Source: Candidatus Omnitrophota bacterium
Lineage (GTDB): Bacteria > Omnitrophota > Omnitrophia > Omnitrophales > Aquincolibacteriaceae
Direction: 5' to 3'
NCBI GenBank assembly: GCA_018883425.1
Contig: VFQY01000010.1
Location: 1-42,891, forward strand
DNA: 42,891 nt
Below, in pieces: positions 28,531 through 38,429 of this stretch (the first letter of the stretch is position 1; every line of letters starts with the position of its first letter). A model generated the notes under the pieces. That model searched no databases and had not been told where the DNA came from. It was given only the letters and a program-made list of their open reading frames with translations. The translations under genes were made by a program, and so were the position numbers.

Positions 28531-30225
28531 ATGAGCTCGATGACGCTCAAGGAGCCGCGCTCCTTTTTTACGAAAGACACGAAATCCAAAGGCGAGCCTT
28601 ACGTGTGGTTTACGGGCATGGGACTCGTCCTCGGTATCTTTATGATCGTGTCTTTGCTGACGCTGATCTTTGTCAAGGGCTTCGAGGTTTTTTGGCCGGA
28701 CAGAGTGATGCTGGCCGAGCTTCGCGAGGGGAGTCCGGGCGCTGCCGGTGCCTCGAGATTCCTGGCCGGCTCAATCGTCATGCGGCAGGAAAAGCCCGTG
28801 AGGGACCTGACCGCGCCGCACGATGCTGACACGACTGAACTCCAGCTTTTTGTCGGCAACAAAGACGTTTATGGATTTGCTTACCGGTTTGTCGACAGTT
28901 CGGATATTTTGGGACGCACTTACCCTCAGGAACTGATGCGTATCGAACGGCTTGAATACGGCGATGCGATGGGAAAGGCGGCGGGTCTGCGGGTGAAAGG
29001 TCAGGCCTATCTGCCGGCCTCTGACCCAGCCTTTCGGGCCAGTCTCGAGCGGCTCGTTCACGATGCCGAGAAGCGCTGGAAAGAGATCCGCCGGATCGAA
29101 AAGTCTGAAATCGGGCGCATTAACCGGACGATGGAAAAAATCCGGCTCAAAAAGAAATCGCTGCAGGCCTCCGGGGAAGCAGATGTTTCCGAACGCGCGG
29201 CCGCGCTCGATGCTCAGTCGTCTGAGCTTCAGGAAAAGTATGAAGGTCTCGCGCGAGAAGCTGCTCGGCTCCGCTCGATGCAGAAGGACAGCGCGCTCGA
29301 CTACGAAACTTATACCGGAGAAAAGAAATCGCTTCCCGCCGGGGAAATCGTCGGCTTTTATTACCCCAATGAACTTTATCTGCCCCAGAGAATTGCGTTC
29401 CTCATCGGCAAGATTATTTCGTTTTTAACGGCGGAGCCCCGCGAAGCCAATACCGAGGGAGGAGTTTTTCCGGCCATCTTCGGCACGTTTGTCATGACGG
29501 TGATGATGAGTGTTGCTGTAACGCCTTTCGGAGTTTTGGCGGCGATCTACCTCCGCGAATACGCCAAACAGGGGTTCATGGTCCGGGCCGTCAGAATCGC
29601 CGTGAACAATCTGGCCGGCGTGCCGTCGATTGTCTTCGGCGTTTTCGGCGTGGGATTTTTTGTTTATTTTGTGGGAGCCTCGATCGACCAGCTTTTTTTT
29701 AAGGAAGCTCTTCCGACGCCGACCTTTGGAACCGGAGGCGTTCTCTGGGCTTCGCTGACGCTGGCGCTGCTGACAGTGCCCGTTGTGATCGTCGCAACCG
29801 AAGAGGCCTTGGCGGCCGTTCCGCGGGGAATGCGCGAAGGCTCACTGGCGTGCGGCGCGTCGAAATGGGAAACGATTGCCCGCATCGTTCTGCCGGCTTC
29901 CGCGCCCGGCATTCTTACGGGTCTCATTCTGGCAATGGCCCGCGGGGCGAGCGAGGTCGCGCCGCTCATGCTGGTGGGCGTGGTCAAACTCGCACCGAGT
30001 CTTCCTATCGACGGAGAAGCGCCCTTTTTTCATTTCGAACGCAAATTCATGCACCTGGGATTTCACATCTATGACCTTGGTTTTCAGTCGCCTGATTCTG
30101 AGGCTGCCAAGCCGATGGTTTTTGCGACGACGCTTCTTTTGATCACGCTGGTCGTTGTGCTGAATCTCGGCGCCATTTTTATCCGCGAAAAGCTCCGCAA
30201 GAAGTATGCGACGGGAGCTTTTTAA
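28531..30225 (+). CDS. pstA: Phosphate ABC transporter permease PstA, long form
   Basis: 564 aa; N-terminal insertion with coiled coil, then 'GVFPAIFGTFVMTVMMSVAVTPFGVLAAIYLREYA...CGASKWETIARIVLPASAPGILTGLILAMARGASEVAPLM'. Confidence 0.92.
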   Translation: MSSMTLKEPRSFFTKDTKSKGEPYVWFTGMGLVLGIFMIVSLLTLIFVKGFEVFWPDRVMLAELREGSPGAAGASRFLAGSIVMRQEKPVRDLTAPHDADTTELQLFVGNKDVYGFAYRFVDSSDILGRTYPQELMRIERLEYGDAMGKAAGLRVKGQAYLPASDPAFRASLERLVHDAEKRWKEIRRIEKSEIGRINRTMEKIRLKKKSLQASGEADVSERAAALDAQSSELQEKYEGLAREAARLRSMQKDSALDYETYTGEKKSLPAGEIVGFYYPNELYLPQRIAFLIGKIISFLTAEPREANTEGGVFPAIFGTFVMTVMMSVAVTPFGVLAAIYLREYAKQGFMVRAVRIAVNNLAGVPSIVFGVFGVGFFVYFVGASIDQLFFKEALPTPTFGTGGVLWASLTLALLTVPVVIVATEEALAAVPRGMREGSLACGASKWETIARIVLPASAPGILTGLILAMARGASEVAPLMLVGVVKLAPSLPIDGEAPFFHFERKFMHLGFHIYDLGFQSPDSEAAKPMVFATTLLLITLVVVLNLGAIFIREKLRKKYATGAF

Positions 30226-31107
30226 ATGAAAGGGGACGATATGGAACAGACTCTTGAGAGAGAAAAGGCCTTGAGGGGCGGCGTGCCTTCCCGTAAGATG
30301 ACCGTCATGTCATCTTCGGAAAAAGAAAGCGAACAAGTCAAGGGCGAATCCTTAGCGCCTCTGATTCGAGTTGCCGACTACAGTTTTTTTTACGGAGCCT
30401 CCCAAACGCTTTTCAACGTCAACCTTGAAATGTATGAAAACAAGGTGACGGCCATCATCGGTCCCTCGGGATGCGGCAAGTCGACCCTGCTCAGAAATAT
30501 CAACCGCATGAATGATCTTGTGGACGGAATTTCTCACCGCGGCGACATTCTGATCCATGGACAGAGTATTTACGACCCGCACCTGGAAGTGACGGAGCTG
30601 AGAAAAAGAATCGGGATGGTTTTCCAGAAGTCCAACCCCTTTCCCAAGACGATTTACGAAAACGTGGTTTACAGTCTGCGCGTCGCGGGCATCAACAACC
30701 GCACGGTTCTCGACGAGGCTGTCGAGTCGAGTCTGCGCTCAGCGGCTTTGTGGGAGGAAGTCAAAGACCGTCTCGAGGAAAGCGCTCTGGGTCTATCCGG
30801 CGGCCAGATGCAGAGGCTTTGCATCGCCCGGGCTATTGCCAACCGTCCCGAGATTCTGCTTATGGACGAGCCCTGCTCAGCCCTCGACCCTATCGCGACG
30901 GCGAAAATCGAGGAGCTGATCTATCAGCTGAAGAAGGATTTTACGATCGTGATTGTCACGCACAACATGCAGCAGGCCGCACGCGTCAGCGATTACACGG
31001 CGTTCTTCTACATGGGCAAGCTGATCGAGATCGGTGAGACGAAAAAGATTTTCATGAGCCCCTCCGTCAAGCAGACGGAAGAATATATCACCGGCCGTTT
31101 CGGCTGA
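30226..31107 (+). CDS. pstB: Phosphate ABC transporter ATP-binding protein
   Basis: '[23 protein letters not shown]', '[36 protein letters not shown]'; translation may start at ATG 30226 or 30241. Confidence 0.95.
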   Translation: MKGDDMEQTLEREKALRGGVPSRKMTVMSSSEKESEQVKGESLAPLIRVADYSFFYGASQTLFNVNLEMYENKVTAIIGPSGCGKSTLLRNINRMNDLVDGISHRGDILIHGQSIYDPHLEVTELRKRIGMVFQKSNPFPKTIYENVVYSLRVAGINNRTVLDEAVESSLRSAALWEEVKDRLEESALGLSGGQMQRLCIARAIANRPEILLMDEPCSALDPIATAKIEELIYQLKKDFTIVIVTHNMQQAARVSDYTAFFYMGKLIEIGETKKIFMSPSVKQTEEYITGRFG

Positions 31108-31118
31108 GGACCGCGCTC

Positions 31119-31793
31119 ATGGAGCATCCTTTTCACGAAGAGCTCAAAAGACTCAAAGACGAATGGATCCGGATGAGTTTCCGGGTTGATGAGGCCGTCG
31201 CGAAGGCCTGCGAGGCCTTTCTCCTGAGGGATGCGGCGCTCGCTCAGGAGGTGATCGCCGGAGAAGAGACCATCAACAGTCTCGAGATTCAAATCGACGA
31301 TAAAGGGCACAGTCTTTTTGCGCTGGGTCAGCCGATGGCCGTCGATCTTCGTCTCATCGCCATGATTCTGAAAATGAATACCGATCTTGAAAGAATCGCC
31401 GATCACGCCGTCAACATTGCTGAAAAAACGCTCACGCTGCTGAAGCTTCCCGAGATCCGTCTCTCGGGCGACCCCCTCCAGAAAATGGCCTATGCCGCTC
31501 AGCGCATGCTCCGCGACTCCCTGGACTCTTTTCTCAAAGAGGATGTCGAACTCGCTCTGCGGGTTTTACGCAGCGATGACGGGATCGATCAGGCCGACAC
31601 GAGTCTCTACGGCCAGATCAGCGGCGTCATGGAGGCAAATTCTTCAGCCGTCGAGGCCGGAATCCAGCTTGTGATGGTGAGCCACAACCTTGAGCGGATT
31701 GCCGATCTGGCCTGCAACATCGCCGAAGATGTGATCTACCTCAAGCAGGGCAGGGAAGTGCGCCACAGCCGCATCCGCGTTTCTCACTCCTGA
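31119..31793 (+). CDS. phoU: Phosphate transport system regulatory protein PhoU
   Basis: 'MAVDLRLIAMILKMNTDLERIADHAVNIAE', 'QLVMVSHNLERIADLACNIAEDVIYL'. Confidence 0.95.
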   Translation: MEHPFHEELKRLKDEWIRMSFRVDEAVAKACEAFLLRDAALAQEVIAGEETINSLEIQIDDKGHSLFALGQPMAVDLRLIAMILKMNTDLERIADHAVNIAEKTLTLLKLPEIRLSGDPLQKMAYAAQRMLRDSLDSFLKEDVELALRVLRSDDGIDQADTSLYGQISGVMEANSSAVEAGIQLVMVSHNLERIADLACNIAEDVIYLKQGREVRHSRIRVSHS

Positions 31794-31847
31794 AAGTTTC
31801 CGGCCCTGTCATCCGGCGCAGATTGACCCGGGTAGTACAATCCCCTC

Positions 31848-32507
31848 ATGAAGAAAAAGATTCTTTCAGGGATCGCCGTCATCCTGATCTCGGTTCTGAT
31901 GCCGACTGTGTCCGGCTGGGCCCGCGATGATTTCCAGTACTGGCACGAGTTTTCGCTCAGAAAAAAAGTCACGCCGCAATGGGCTGCGATGTTCCGCAGC
32001 GAGCAGTGGCTGAGAGACGACGCCCAGGACCTTTATCTGGCCAATGTGTCGGCGGGGCCGGTTTGGACGCCCGGCCGCTTCGCTGAGGCAGGCTTCTTTT
32101 ACCGCTATCAGTATCAGGAGGCCCCCGCGGGTGACGATCTGCAGGAGAACCGCTATTATCCGGAACTGACGCTGAAGCTGCCCCGGAAGCGTTTTACGCT
32201 TTCCGCCCGGAGCCGCCTGGAATACCGCGACCGGAGTGTTCGGGACTCCTGGCGTTACCGGCAGCAGTTCAAGCTTGCCGTTCCCCTCGCTGCCTTCCGT
32301 CATAAGGTGACGCCTTTTGTGTCGGATGAAATTTTTGCCGATACTGCTTCGGATACGCTGAGTCAGAACCGTTTCTCAGCCGGCTTTTCAGCGCCCGTTT
32401 TGCCGCATACTGAAATAAGGATTTTTTACCTGCTGAAGAGCGACCGGCAGGGCGGGGATTGGAACGAATCACAAGTTTTGGGAACGGGTTTGGACCTGCT
32501 ATTTTAG
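31848..32507 (+). CDS. DUF2490-like exported beta-barrel protein
   Basis: Signal peptide; 'DDFQYWHEFSLRKKVTPQWAAMFRSEQWLRDDAQDLYLANVSAGPVW' pattern. Confidence 0.75.
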   Translation: MKKKILSGIAVILISVLMPTVSGWARDDFQYWHEFSLRKKVTPQWAAMFRSEQWLRDDAQDLYLANVSAGPVWTPGRFAEAGFFYRYQYQEAPAGDDLQENRYYPELTLKLPRKRFTLSARSRLEYRDRSVRDSWRYRQQFKLAVPLAAFRHKVTPFVSDEIFADTASDTLSQNRFSAGFSAPVLPHTEIRIFYLLKSDRQGGDWNESQVLGTGLDLLF

Positions 32508-32583
32508 CTGAGGCGTGACGCGCGTTCCTCCGGGATGAGACGTGCGGCGGCCGCGCTATCAAGTCAACGACACAAGGGAGATC

Positions 32584-33792
32584 ATGCGCCGTCTGATTCA
32601 TCTGTCGGTTTTCTATTTCACCTCCATGCTGGATGGACTTTGTCTCATCCTCTTTCCGGCATCGAGTCCGTTCTTCAAGAAGGCACCGTTTGGTATTTCC
32701 GATGAACAGTACGGGGCTGTTTTCCTGCCGATGATTGTTTTGGCGGTCATCGTCACGCTCTTGTTTAAGAAACTCTACCGCCGGTGGGGAGCTGAAAAAC
32801 TTTTTTTTGCCTCGCTGTTGAGTCATGCGGTTTTTATTGCCGGGCTGGCGGCTGCCTATGCCGTGCTCGGGATCAACGGATCGGCCCCATGGATTCTGGC
32901 TGCAGCCCATCCCTTCTTGGGTTTAGGATTCGGTTTGCTCGTTTCGGTCATGAATCTGCGCTGTGTGGAGATGTTCCCGGAGAAGCGGGATGCCGTGCTC
33001 TCAGGCCTCCATGCGATGCTGGGGCTGGGCGCGGCCCTTGCGCCTCTTGCCGCAGAATTCTTTTACCAGGGCGGGGATTGGCTGAAAGCTCCGGCGATTT
33101 GCCTTCTCATGCTCGGACTTTCCTGGTTTTTTGCTGCGGCCAGCGGTGCGGCCCGGGAAGAAAAAATTTGTCCCGCGGATTTCTCCCCGGCGGCCTCGGA
33201 GCTGCCCAAAGCTCCTCTGCCTCTTCGAGCTTGGATGTATCTGGGCGCGCTGATTCTTTACGGCACGGTGGAGGCGGCTCTGGGCAACTGGAGCGGCCTT
33301 TACCTGACCTCCGAGAAAGGATTCGGTCTCGGAACGGCCGCCGGAGCGCTTTCCGTTTTCTGGCTTTTTATGACTTTGGGCCGCCTAGGGGCAACCTTCT
33401 ATTCACTCCGCCATGACCCCCGGATTCTCTACCGTGTCTCGCCGCTTTTTATAGCCCTCAGCGTTGCGGGAATTGTCTGGAATCAGGATGAGTCCCGGGT
33501 GCTGATGCTTTACGCTGCCGTCGGAGCGTCCTGCTCCTATTTCTTTCCCCTGACCATCAGTCTTTCGACGCGCGCTTTTGAGCGCTGGCGCGAGCCGCTT
33601 TCCAGTTTGACCGTGGCCTGCCTGATGGTCGGAGTGGGGGCGGGCAGCAGTCTTTGCGGCTGGATCAAAAGTTTCGAGCCTGTGAGTCTCGGGGGGATCT
33701 TTATGGGCCTGATTTTTCTGGCGCTCTCGGCGGGAGCTCTCGCCTGGATCCTGACTCAGGGCGTGCCGGCGCGGCAGGCGGCCTCCTCATGA
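32584..33792 (+). CDS. MFS transporter
   Basis: Roughly 12 hydrophobic segments; ATG 32584 preceded by AAGGGAG. Confidence 0.8.
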   Translation: MRRLIHLSVFYFTSMLDGLCLILFPASSPFFKKAPFGISDEQYGAVFLPMIVLAVIVTLLFKKLYRRWGAEKLFFASLLSHAVFIAGLAAAYAVLGINGSAPWILAAAHPFLGLGFGLLVSVMNLRCVEMFPEKRDAVLSGLHAMLGLGAALAPLAAEFFYQGGDWLKAPAICLLMLGLSWFFAAASGAAREEKICPADFSPAASELPKAPLPLRAWMYLGALILYGTVEAALGNWSGLYLTSEKGFGLGTAAGALSVFWLFMTLGRLGATFYSLRHDPRILYRVSPLFIALSVAGIVWNQDESRVLMLYAAVGASCSYFFPLTISLSTRAFERWREPLSSLTVACLMVGVGAGSSLCGWIKSFEPVSLGGIFMGLIFLALSAGALAWILTQGVPARQAASS

Positions 33793-34301
33793 ATCACTGG
33801 TTTCGTCTTCTCCGGGTTTTGATCGGCGGTCTCCTGAAACCGCGTCTTTCGCTGAGGGACGAATCCTGTTTGCGTTTCAAGACAGCGCTTTCAGATCTCG
33901 ATCTCTACGGCCATATGAATAACGGCCGCTTTTTGACCCTGATGGATCTTGGACGCATCGATTTGATCCGGCGTTCGCCCCTGGCCGCGGTGATTCGGGA
34001 TCACCGATGGAACCCTCTGGTGGGCTCGGTGCTCATGCGCTACAGGCGTCCGCTCCTTTTCGGCGAAACGTTCGAACTGCACACACGCATTCTTTGCTGG
34101 GACGAGAAGTGGTTTTACCTGGAGCAGCGCTTTGAAAAGTCAGGGCAAAGCGCTGCCGTCGGGTTGGTGAAGGGACTTTTCATGAGCCCCGGCGGCGCAG
34201 TGCCTGTCCCGCGTGTTTTAAAAGAATGCGGCTGGAGCGGAGTTTCGCCGGAAATACCCGAAAAGATCCGCCGATGGGCGGAAGCAGAGAACCTGCGCTG
34301 A
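33789..34301 (+). CDS. Hotdog-fold thioesterase-like protein (THEM6/4HBT-type)
   Basis: 'FKTALSDLDLYGHMNNGRFLTLMDLGRIDLI', 'MRYRRPLLFGETFELHTRILCWDEKWFYLEQRF'; ATGA overlap with the MFS gene. Confidence 0.85.
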   Translation: MNHWFRLLRVLIGGLLKPRLSLRDESCLRFKTALSDLDLYGHMNNGRFLTLMDLGRIDLIRRSPLAAVIRDHRWNPLVGSVLMRYRRPLLFGETFELHTRILCWDEKWFYLEQRFEKSGQSAAVGLVKGLFMSPGGAVPVPRVLKECGWSGVSPEIPEKIRRWAEAENLR

Positions 34302-34338
34302 TTTTAGGGGGACGGGCCGAAGGGGCGAAGCGCGGGGC

Positions 34339-34881
34339 TCAGTTGTAAGAAAAACTTCTCAGGAGGAAGCCGGCAGCGATCACCAGAAGGCCGACGCCCC
34401 AAAAGAAGACGGGCTTCATATCGCGCAGGACTTCGCGGATCAGGACAGCCTCTGAGGGATTGTGCGGATGAACGTAGGCGGTCTGGATTTCTCCGGCCGA
34501 AAACTCGCGCGTGACAGAGAGATTTTGAGCATCCCGGTAAGTGATTTTCACAGACGTGCCCAGATGCCGGACATCGTCCATCGGCCCGCCGGCCAAAAAA
34601 ATTCTGCGGCTTTCGTGCGTGCGTCCCTGGGCTGAAAAACGGTATTGAATTTCGGGTTCGGGCCGGCCCTCTTTCACCGTGATCCCAACCGACACAATTT
34701 CTGCCTGGACGGGATTCCAGGTTCTAGAAAACTCTCTGAGCGAAGAGGTCTGAACAGCGACGCTCGTGAAGCAGACGCCGAAAGCCCCCAGCGCGACAGC
34801 GGCAGCGAAGAGCCCCAAAGCGAGTCCTCGGCTGTTAAGAGAAAATAAATTGAGGCGCATGATGCCTATGTCATCGGTCAT
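34339..34881 (-). CDS. DUF3592-like membrane protein
   Basis: Two TM segments flank 'WNPVQAEIVSVGITVKEGRPEPEIQYRFSAQGRTHESRRIF'. Confidence 0.72.
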   Translation of the reverse strand: MTDDIGIMRLNLFSLNSRGLALGLFAAAVALGAFGVCFTSVAVQTSSLREFSRTWNPVQAEIVSVGITVKEGRPEPEIQYRFSAQGRTHESRRIFLAGGPMDDVRHLGTSVKITYRDAQNLSVTREFSAGEIQTAYVHPHNPSEAVLIREVLRDMKPVFFWGVGLLVIAAGFLLRSFSYN

Positions 34882-34946
34882 CTTTTCAGAAAATGAAGAA
34901 ATTTCACTGACATTTCCGAAGGACTCTGTGATAGAATGCGCGCCCT

Positions 34947-36779
34947 ATGACGACCCAAAAGCGTAAAAAAGAAATCCGAAACGTTGCCATCATTGCTCAC
35001 GTTGACCACGGTAAGACAACCCTGGTCGATGCAATTCTCCGCCAGACCGGCGCCTATGAGTTCAAAGAGGGCGAGATTACGGTCATGGACTCCAACGACC
35101 TCGAGCGCGAGCGCGGGATCACGATTTTTTCCAAGAACGCGTCCTGCCACTACAAGGGCGTTCAGATCAATATCGTCGATACGCCCGGTCACGCCGACTT
35201 CAGCTCGGAAGTTGAGCGCATTCTCAAGATGGTCGACGGAGTGCTCCTTCTGGTCGATGCCATGGACGGTCCCATGCCGCAGACAAAGTTCGTTTTGAAA
35301 AAATCCCTTGAGCTGCACCTCAAGCCCATCGTTGTCGTCAACAAGATCGACCGGCCTAACGCCCGGCCGAATGAAGTCGTCGACATGACCTTTGACCTCT
35401 TTTGTGAACTGAATGCGACCGATGAACAGCTTGATTTCCCCGTTGTTTTCGCGTCCGGCAAAGACGGTATTGCCGTCATCGACCTGGACGAAGAGCGCAA
35501 GGACATATCGCCGCTTCTGGACACGATCCTCCACAGAGTTCTTCCGCCGGTGGCCGACATCGATCAGCCCTTCCAAATGATGGTCACCATTCTTGATTAC
35601 GATAAATACGTTGGACGCATGGGGATCGGACGCATCGTCAACGGCCGTATCAAGCTCGGCGAACAGGTTGCGCTCGTCAAGCGTGACGGCGCGGTGGAGA
35701 AAGGCAAGGTCACTAAGATTCTTAAGTACAAGGGCATGCAGCGTACCGAGGCCGACTTTGCTGAGGCCGGTGAAATTGCCTGTATCGCGGGATTGGAAAG
35801 TACAAAGGTCGGTGAAACCATCGCCTCTGCAGCTGACCCGAAGGCTCTGCCGCTCCTCAAGATTGATGAGCCCACGATCTCGATGAATTTTTCGCATAAC
35901 ACCAGCCCTTTGGCCGGAAAAGACGGCGGGAGGTTCCTGACCTCGCGCCATATCCGTGAGCGCCTCGAACACGAAGCGATGATGAACGTCGGTATCCGCG
36001 TCGAAGAAGTCGAGGGAGGCGAACGCTTCAAAGTTTCCGGCAGAGGCGAGCTGCATCTTTCCATCTTGATCGAGACGATGCGCCGCGAAGGGTACGAGAT
36101 CGAAGTCTCTCGCCCTGAAGTGATTCTCAAGGAAATTGACCGTGAAGTTCTGGAGCCGGTCGAGCGCCTTTATGTGGAAGTGGATTCCGAGTATCAGGGC
36201 GTCGCGATGCAGGAGCTGGGTGAACGCAAGGGCGAAATGGTGGATATGCAGAACACCAGCGCCGGCACCGTCAAAATGGAATACATCATTCCTTCGCGTT
36301 CCCTGATCGGGTTCAGAAGCAAATTTTTAACGCTGACCCGCGGAACGGGCATCCTTTTTCAGACCTTTCATGAATACCAGAAGTATAAAGGCGCTCTTGC
36401 CGAGCGTCCTTCGGGCGTCCTGATCTCGCAAACGGCAGGGGGCGCAGTTGCCTACGCGCTTTGGGGGCTTCAAGAGCGCGGTGAAATTTTTGTGCATCCC
36501 GGCGACGATCTCTACGAGGGGATGGTTGTGGGGGTGAACAATAAAGGCCACGACCTTGTGGTGAATGCCATCCGTGAAAAAAAGCTGACCAACATGCGGG
36601 CAGCAGGATCCGATGAAGCGATCCAGCTGGTTCCGCCCCGCGAGATGACGCTGGAATTTGCCCTGGAATTCATCGAGGCCGACGAACTGGTTGAAGTGAC
36701 GCCCAAAAACGTGCGTCTGCGCAAGCGCTATTTGACGGAAAATGACCGCAAGCGCTTTAGCCGCGCTCAGAAGGTCTAA
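34947..36779 (+). CDS. typA: Ribosome-associated translational GTPase TypA/BipA
   Basis: 'NVAIIAHVDHGKTTLVDAILRQTG', 'DLERERGITIFSKN', 'VDTPGHADFSSEVERIL', 'VVNKIDRP'; full-length TypA domain order. Confidence 0.97.
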   Translation: MTTQKRKKEIRNVAIIAHVDHGKTTLVDAILRQTGAYEFKEGEITVMDSNDLERERGITIFSKNASCHYKGVQINIVDTPGHADFSSEVERILKMVDGVLLLVDAMDGPMPQTKFVLKKSLELHLKPIVVVNKIDRPNARPNEVVDMTFDLFCELNATDEQLDFPVVFASGKDGIAVIDLDEERKDISPLLDTILHRVLPPVADIDQPFQMMVTILDYDKYVGRMGIGRIVNGRIKLGEQVALVKRDGAVEKGKVTKILKYKGMQRTEADFAEAGEIACIAGLESTKVGETIASAADPKALPLLKIDEPTISMNFSHNTSPLAGKDGGRFLTSRHIRERLEHEAMMNVGIRVEEVEGGERFKVSGRGELHLSILIETMRREGYEIEVSRPEVILKEIDREVLEPVERLYVEVDSEYQGVAMQELGERKGEMVDMQNTSAGTVKMEYIIPSRSLIGFRSKFLTLTRGTGILFQTFHEYQKYKGALAERPSGVLISQTAGGAVAYALWGLQERGEIFVHPGDDLYEGMVVGVNNKGHDLVVNAIREKKLTNMRAAGSDEAIQLVPPREMTLEFALEFIEADELVEVTPKNVRLRKRYLTENDRKRFSRAQKV

Positions 36780-36837
36780 GCGCAGCACATCCTTCGAAGA
36801 ACCGAAGCCCCGGCGGAGCTCAGAGGAGTTGAGATCC

Positions 36838-37900
36838 ATGCACGGATACAAGAAAAAACTTCTACAGCGATTTCCCGACACTCCAGAAAAAGTACAGCCT
36901 CCCGCTGTCCTTCCGCCCCAGGAAATGCCTTCTGAAAGCGATACCCTGCGCAAGTGGGAAGAATTTTCTTCCGCCTATCCAGACTCTGCGCATCCGGCGG
37001 AGAGGAAGTCGTCAGACGAGGACCTGCTTTTTTTGAATCCGCCCGCGCAAGGATCACCGGAGCCTGGGCGGCAGGAAAAGCTCAGGCGGCGCGAAGGATT
37101 ATCCTGGAGTAAAACGGCTTTGGCTCTGCTGCTGAGCGCTGTCTCGGCTTGTGCGGGAATCGGGGCCGGCGTTTTATGGATGCAATCCAGGCAGGATAGC
37201 CGGGCTGATGAGGAGCTTGAGAAGCCCCCGGTGCCCTCCTCCGGCACGGCGCCGCGCGGGGAAGGCAAGCTTTTTTCTCCAGGCGGCGAGGCTCTTCAGA
37301 GCGAGGCGGCTTTGCCGGCCGCGGCCGCGCCCCATGAGCTCAGCGCCGCGGGTTCCGCTCCAGGAAAACCTGCTTCCGAGGCCGCGGCTCTTCCTCAGGA
37401 ACTTCAGATTCTTTCCGATTACTCTCATCTCGAGCTGCGTGCGAGAAATGATGACCGCCGGGCTTTCGATGAAATTCAGACAATTTTCCGTGATCCCTCT
37501 CACCCCTACCGTGAAATTGCGGGGCAGACTTTGGCAGACATCTGCATCCTCGTTCTTTCCATGAATCTGCACGAGTCCTTGCTGGAAGTACCCCAGGAAA
37601 GTTCCGCTCTGTCGGTTTCTTTCGATCAATTTCGGGCCGATTTCCTAGCGGCACCGGCGCTGGCTCGGCCCAAACTTTTGACGGCGATGAATGCAAGTCC
37701 GCAATTCAGTGAAGCTGAAAAAGTCGGCCTGCTTTTAAGCGTGGTCGCGGTCGACTCGAGCCTGAGAACTTTGGCTCGCGCCTGTCAGCTTCTTGATGAC
37801 AGGGCCCAGATCGGAGCGCCTTTTACGGATTACTCGAAATATCTCGAGTGGGGAAAACAAAAAGGTTTTTTCAAAGATCTCGAGAATACCTCTCGGGATT

Positions 37901-37902
<2 letters not shown>
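36838..37902 (+). CDS. Hypothetical single-pass membrane protein
   Basis: ATG 36838 after GGAGTTGAG; TM 'TALALLLSAVSACAGIGAGVLWM', Pro/Ala-rich linker, helical C-terminal domain. Confidence 0.7.
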
Positions 37903-37951
<49 letters not shown>

Positions 37952-38002
37952 CTGCAGAGTTCAGGGACTGTTTCGGTTTAAAAAATAAAAGGAGATTCTG
38001 TG

Positions 38003-38413
38003 ATGTCCAAACAAGAACCCCCGATTCAGAAATTCATGACATGTTTGCCGAAAGTTATCGACGCAGGCGCGACTGCGGAGGCGGCGCTTCACGTGATGCG
38101 TGAAAACAAAATTCGTCACCTTCCGGTGATGGAAGCAGGGCAGGTCAAAGGTCTGCTGTCGGAACGGGATTTGAAAACAGCTCTCGGGCTCAGGGGGGCC
38201 GATGCCGCTCAGCTGAAGGTTTCGGATATCTGCACGGATCATCCTTATGTTACCGAGCCCCAACGGCCTCTGAGTGAGGTTGCAGCGGAAATGGCGGCGC
38301 ACCATTACGGATCCGCTATCGTTGTGCAGAACCGCCAAGTGGTTGGGATTTTTACAGCTGTTGACGCGTGCCGGGCGCTGCATGACGTTCTGCAGACCCG
38401 CTACCACGCATAA
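38003..38413 (+). CDS. Tandem CBS-domain protein
   Basis: 'AALHVMRENKIRHLPVMEAGQVKGLLSERDLK' and 'VAAEMAAHHYGSAIVVQNRQVVGIFTAVDACRAL'; SD AAAGGAG. Confidence 0.92.
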   Translation: MSKQEPPIQKFMTCLPKVIDAGATAEAALHVMRENKIRHLPVMEAGQVKGLLSERDLKTALGLRGADAAQLKVSDICTDHPYVTEPQRPLSEVAAEMAAHHYGSAIVVQNRQVVGIFTAVDACRALHDVLQTRYHA

Positions 38414-38429
38414 CAAAAGGGAAAAGCCG

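Noticed and set aside
34878-36056. 392-aa minus-strand ORF opposite typA
   Set aside because: Antisense shadow of the TypA coding sequence; composition and lack of motifs indicate a spurious ORF.
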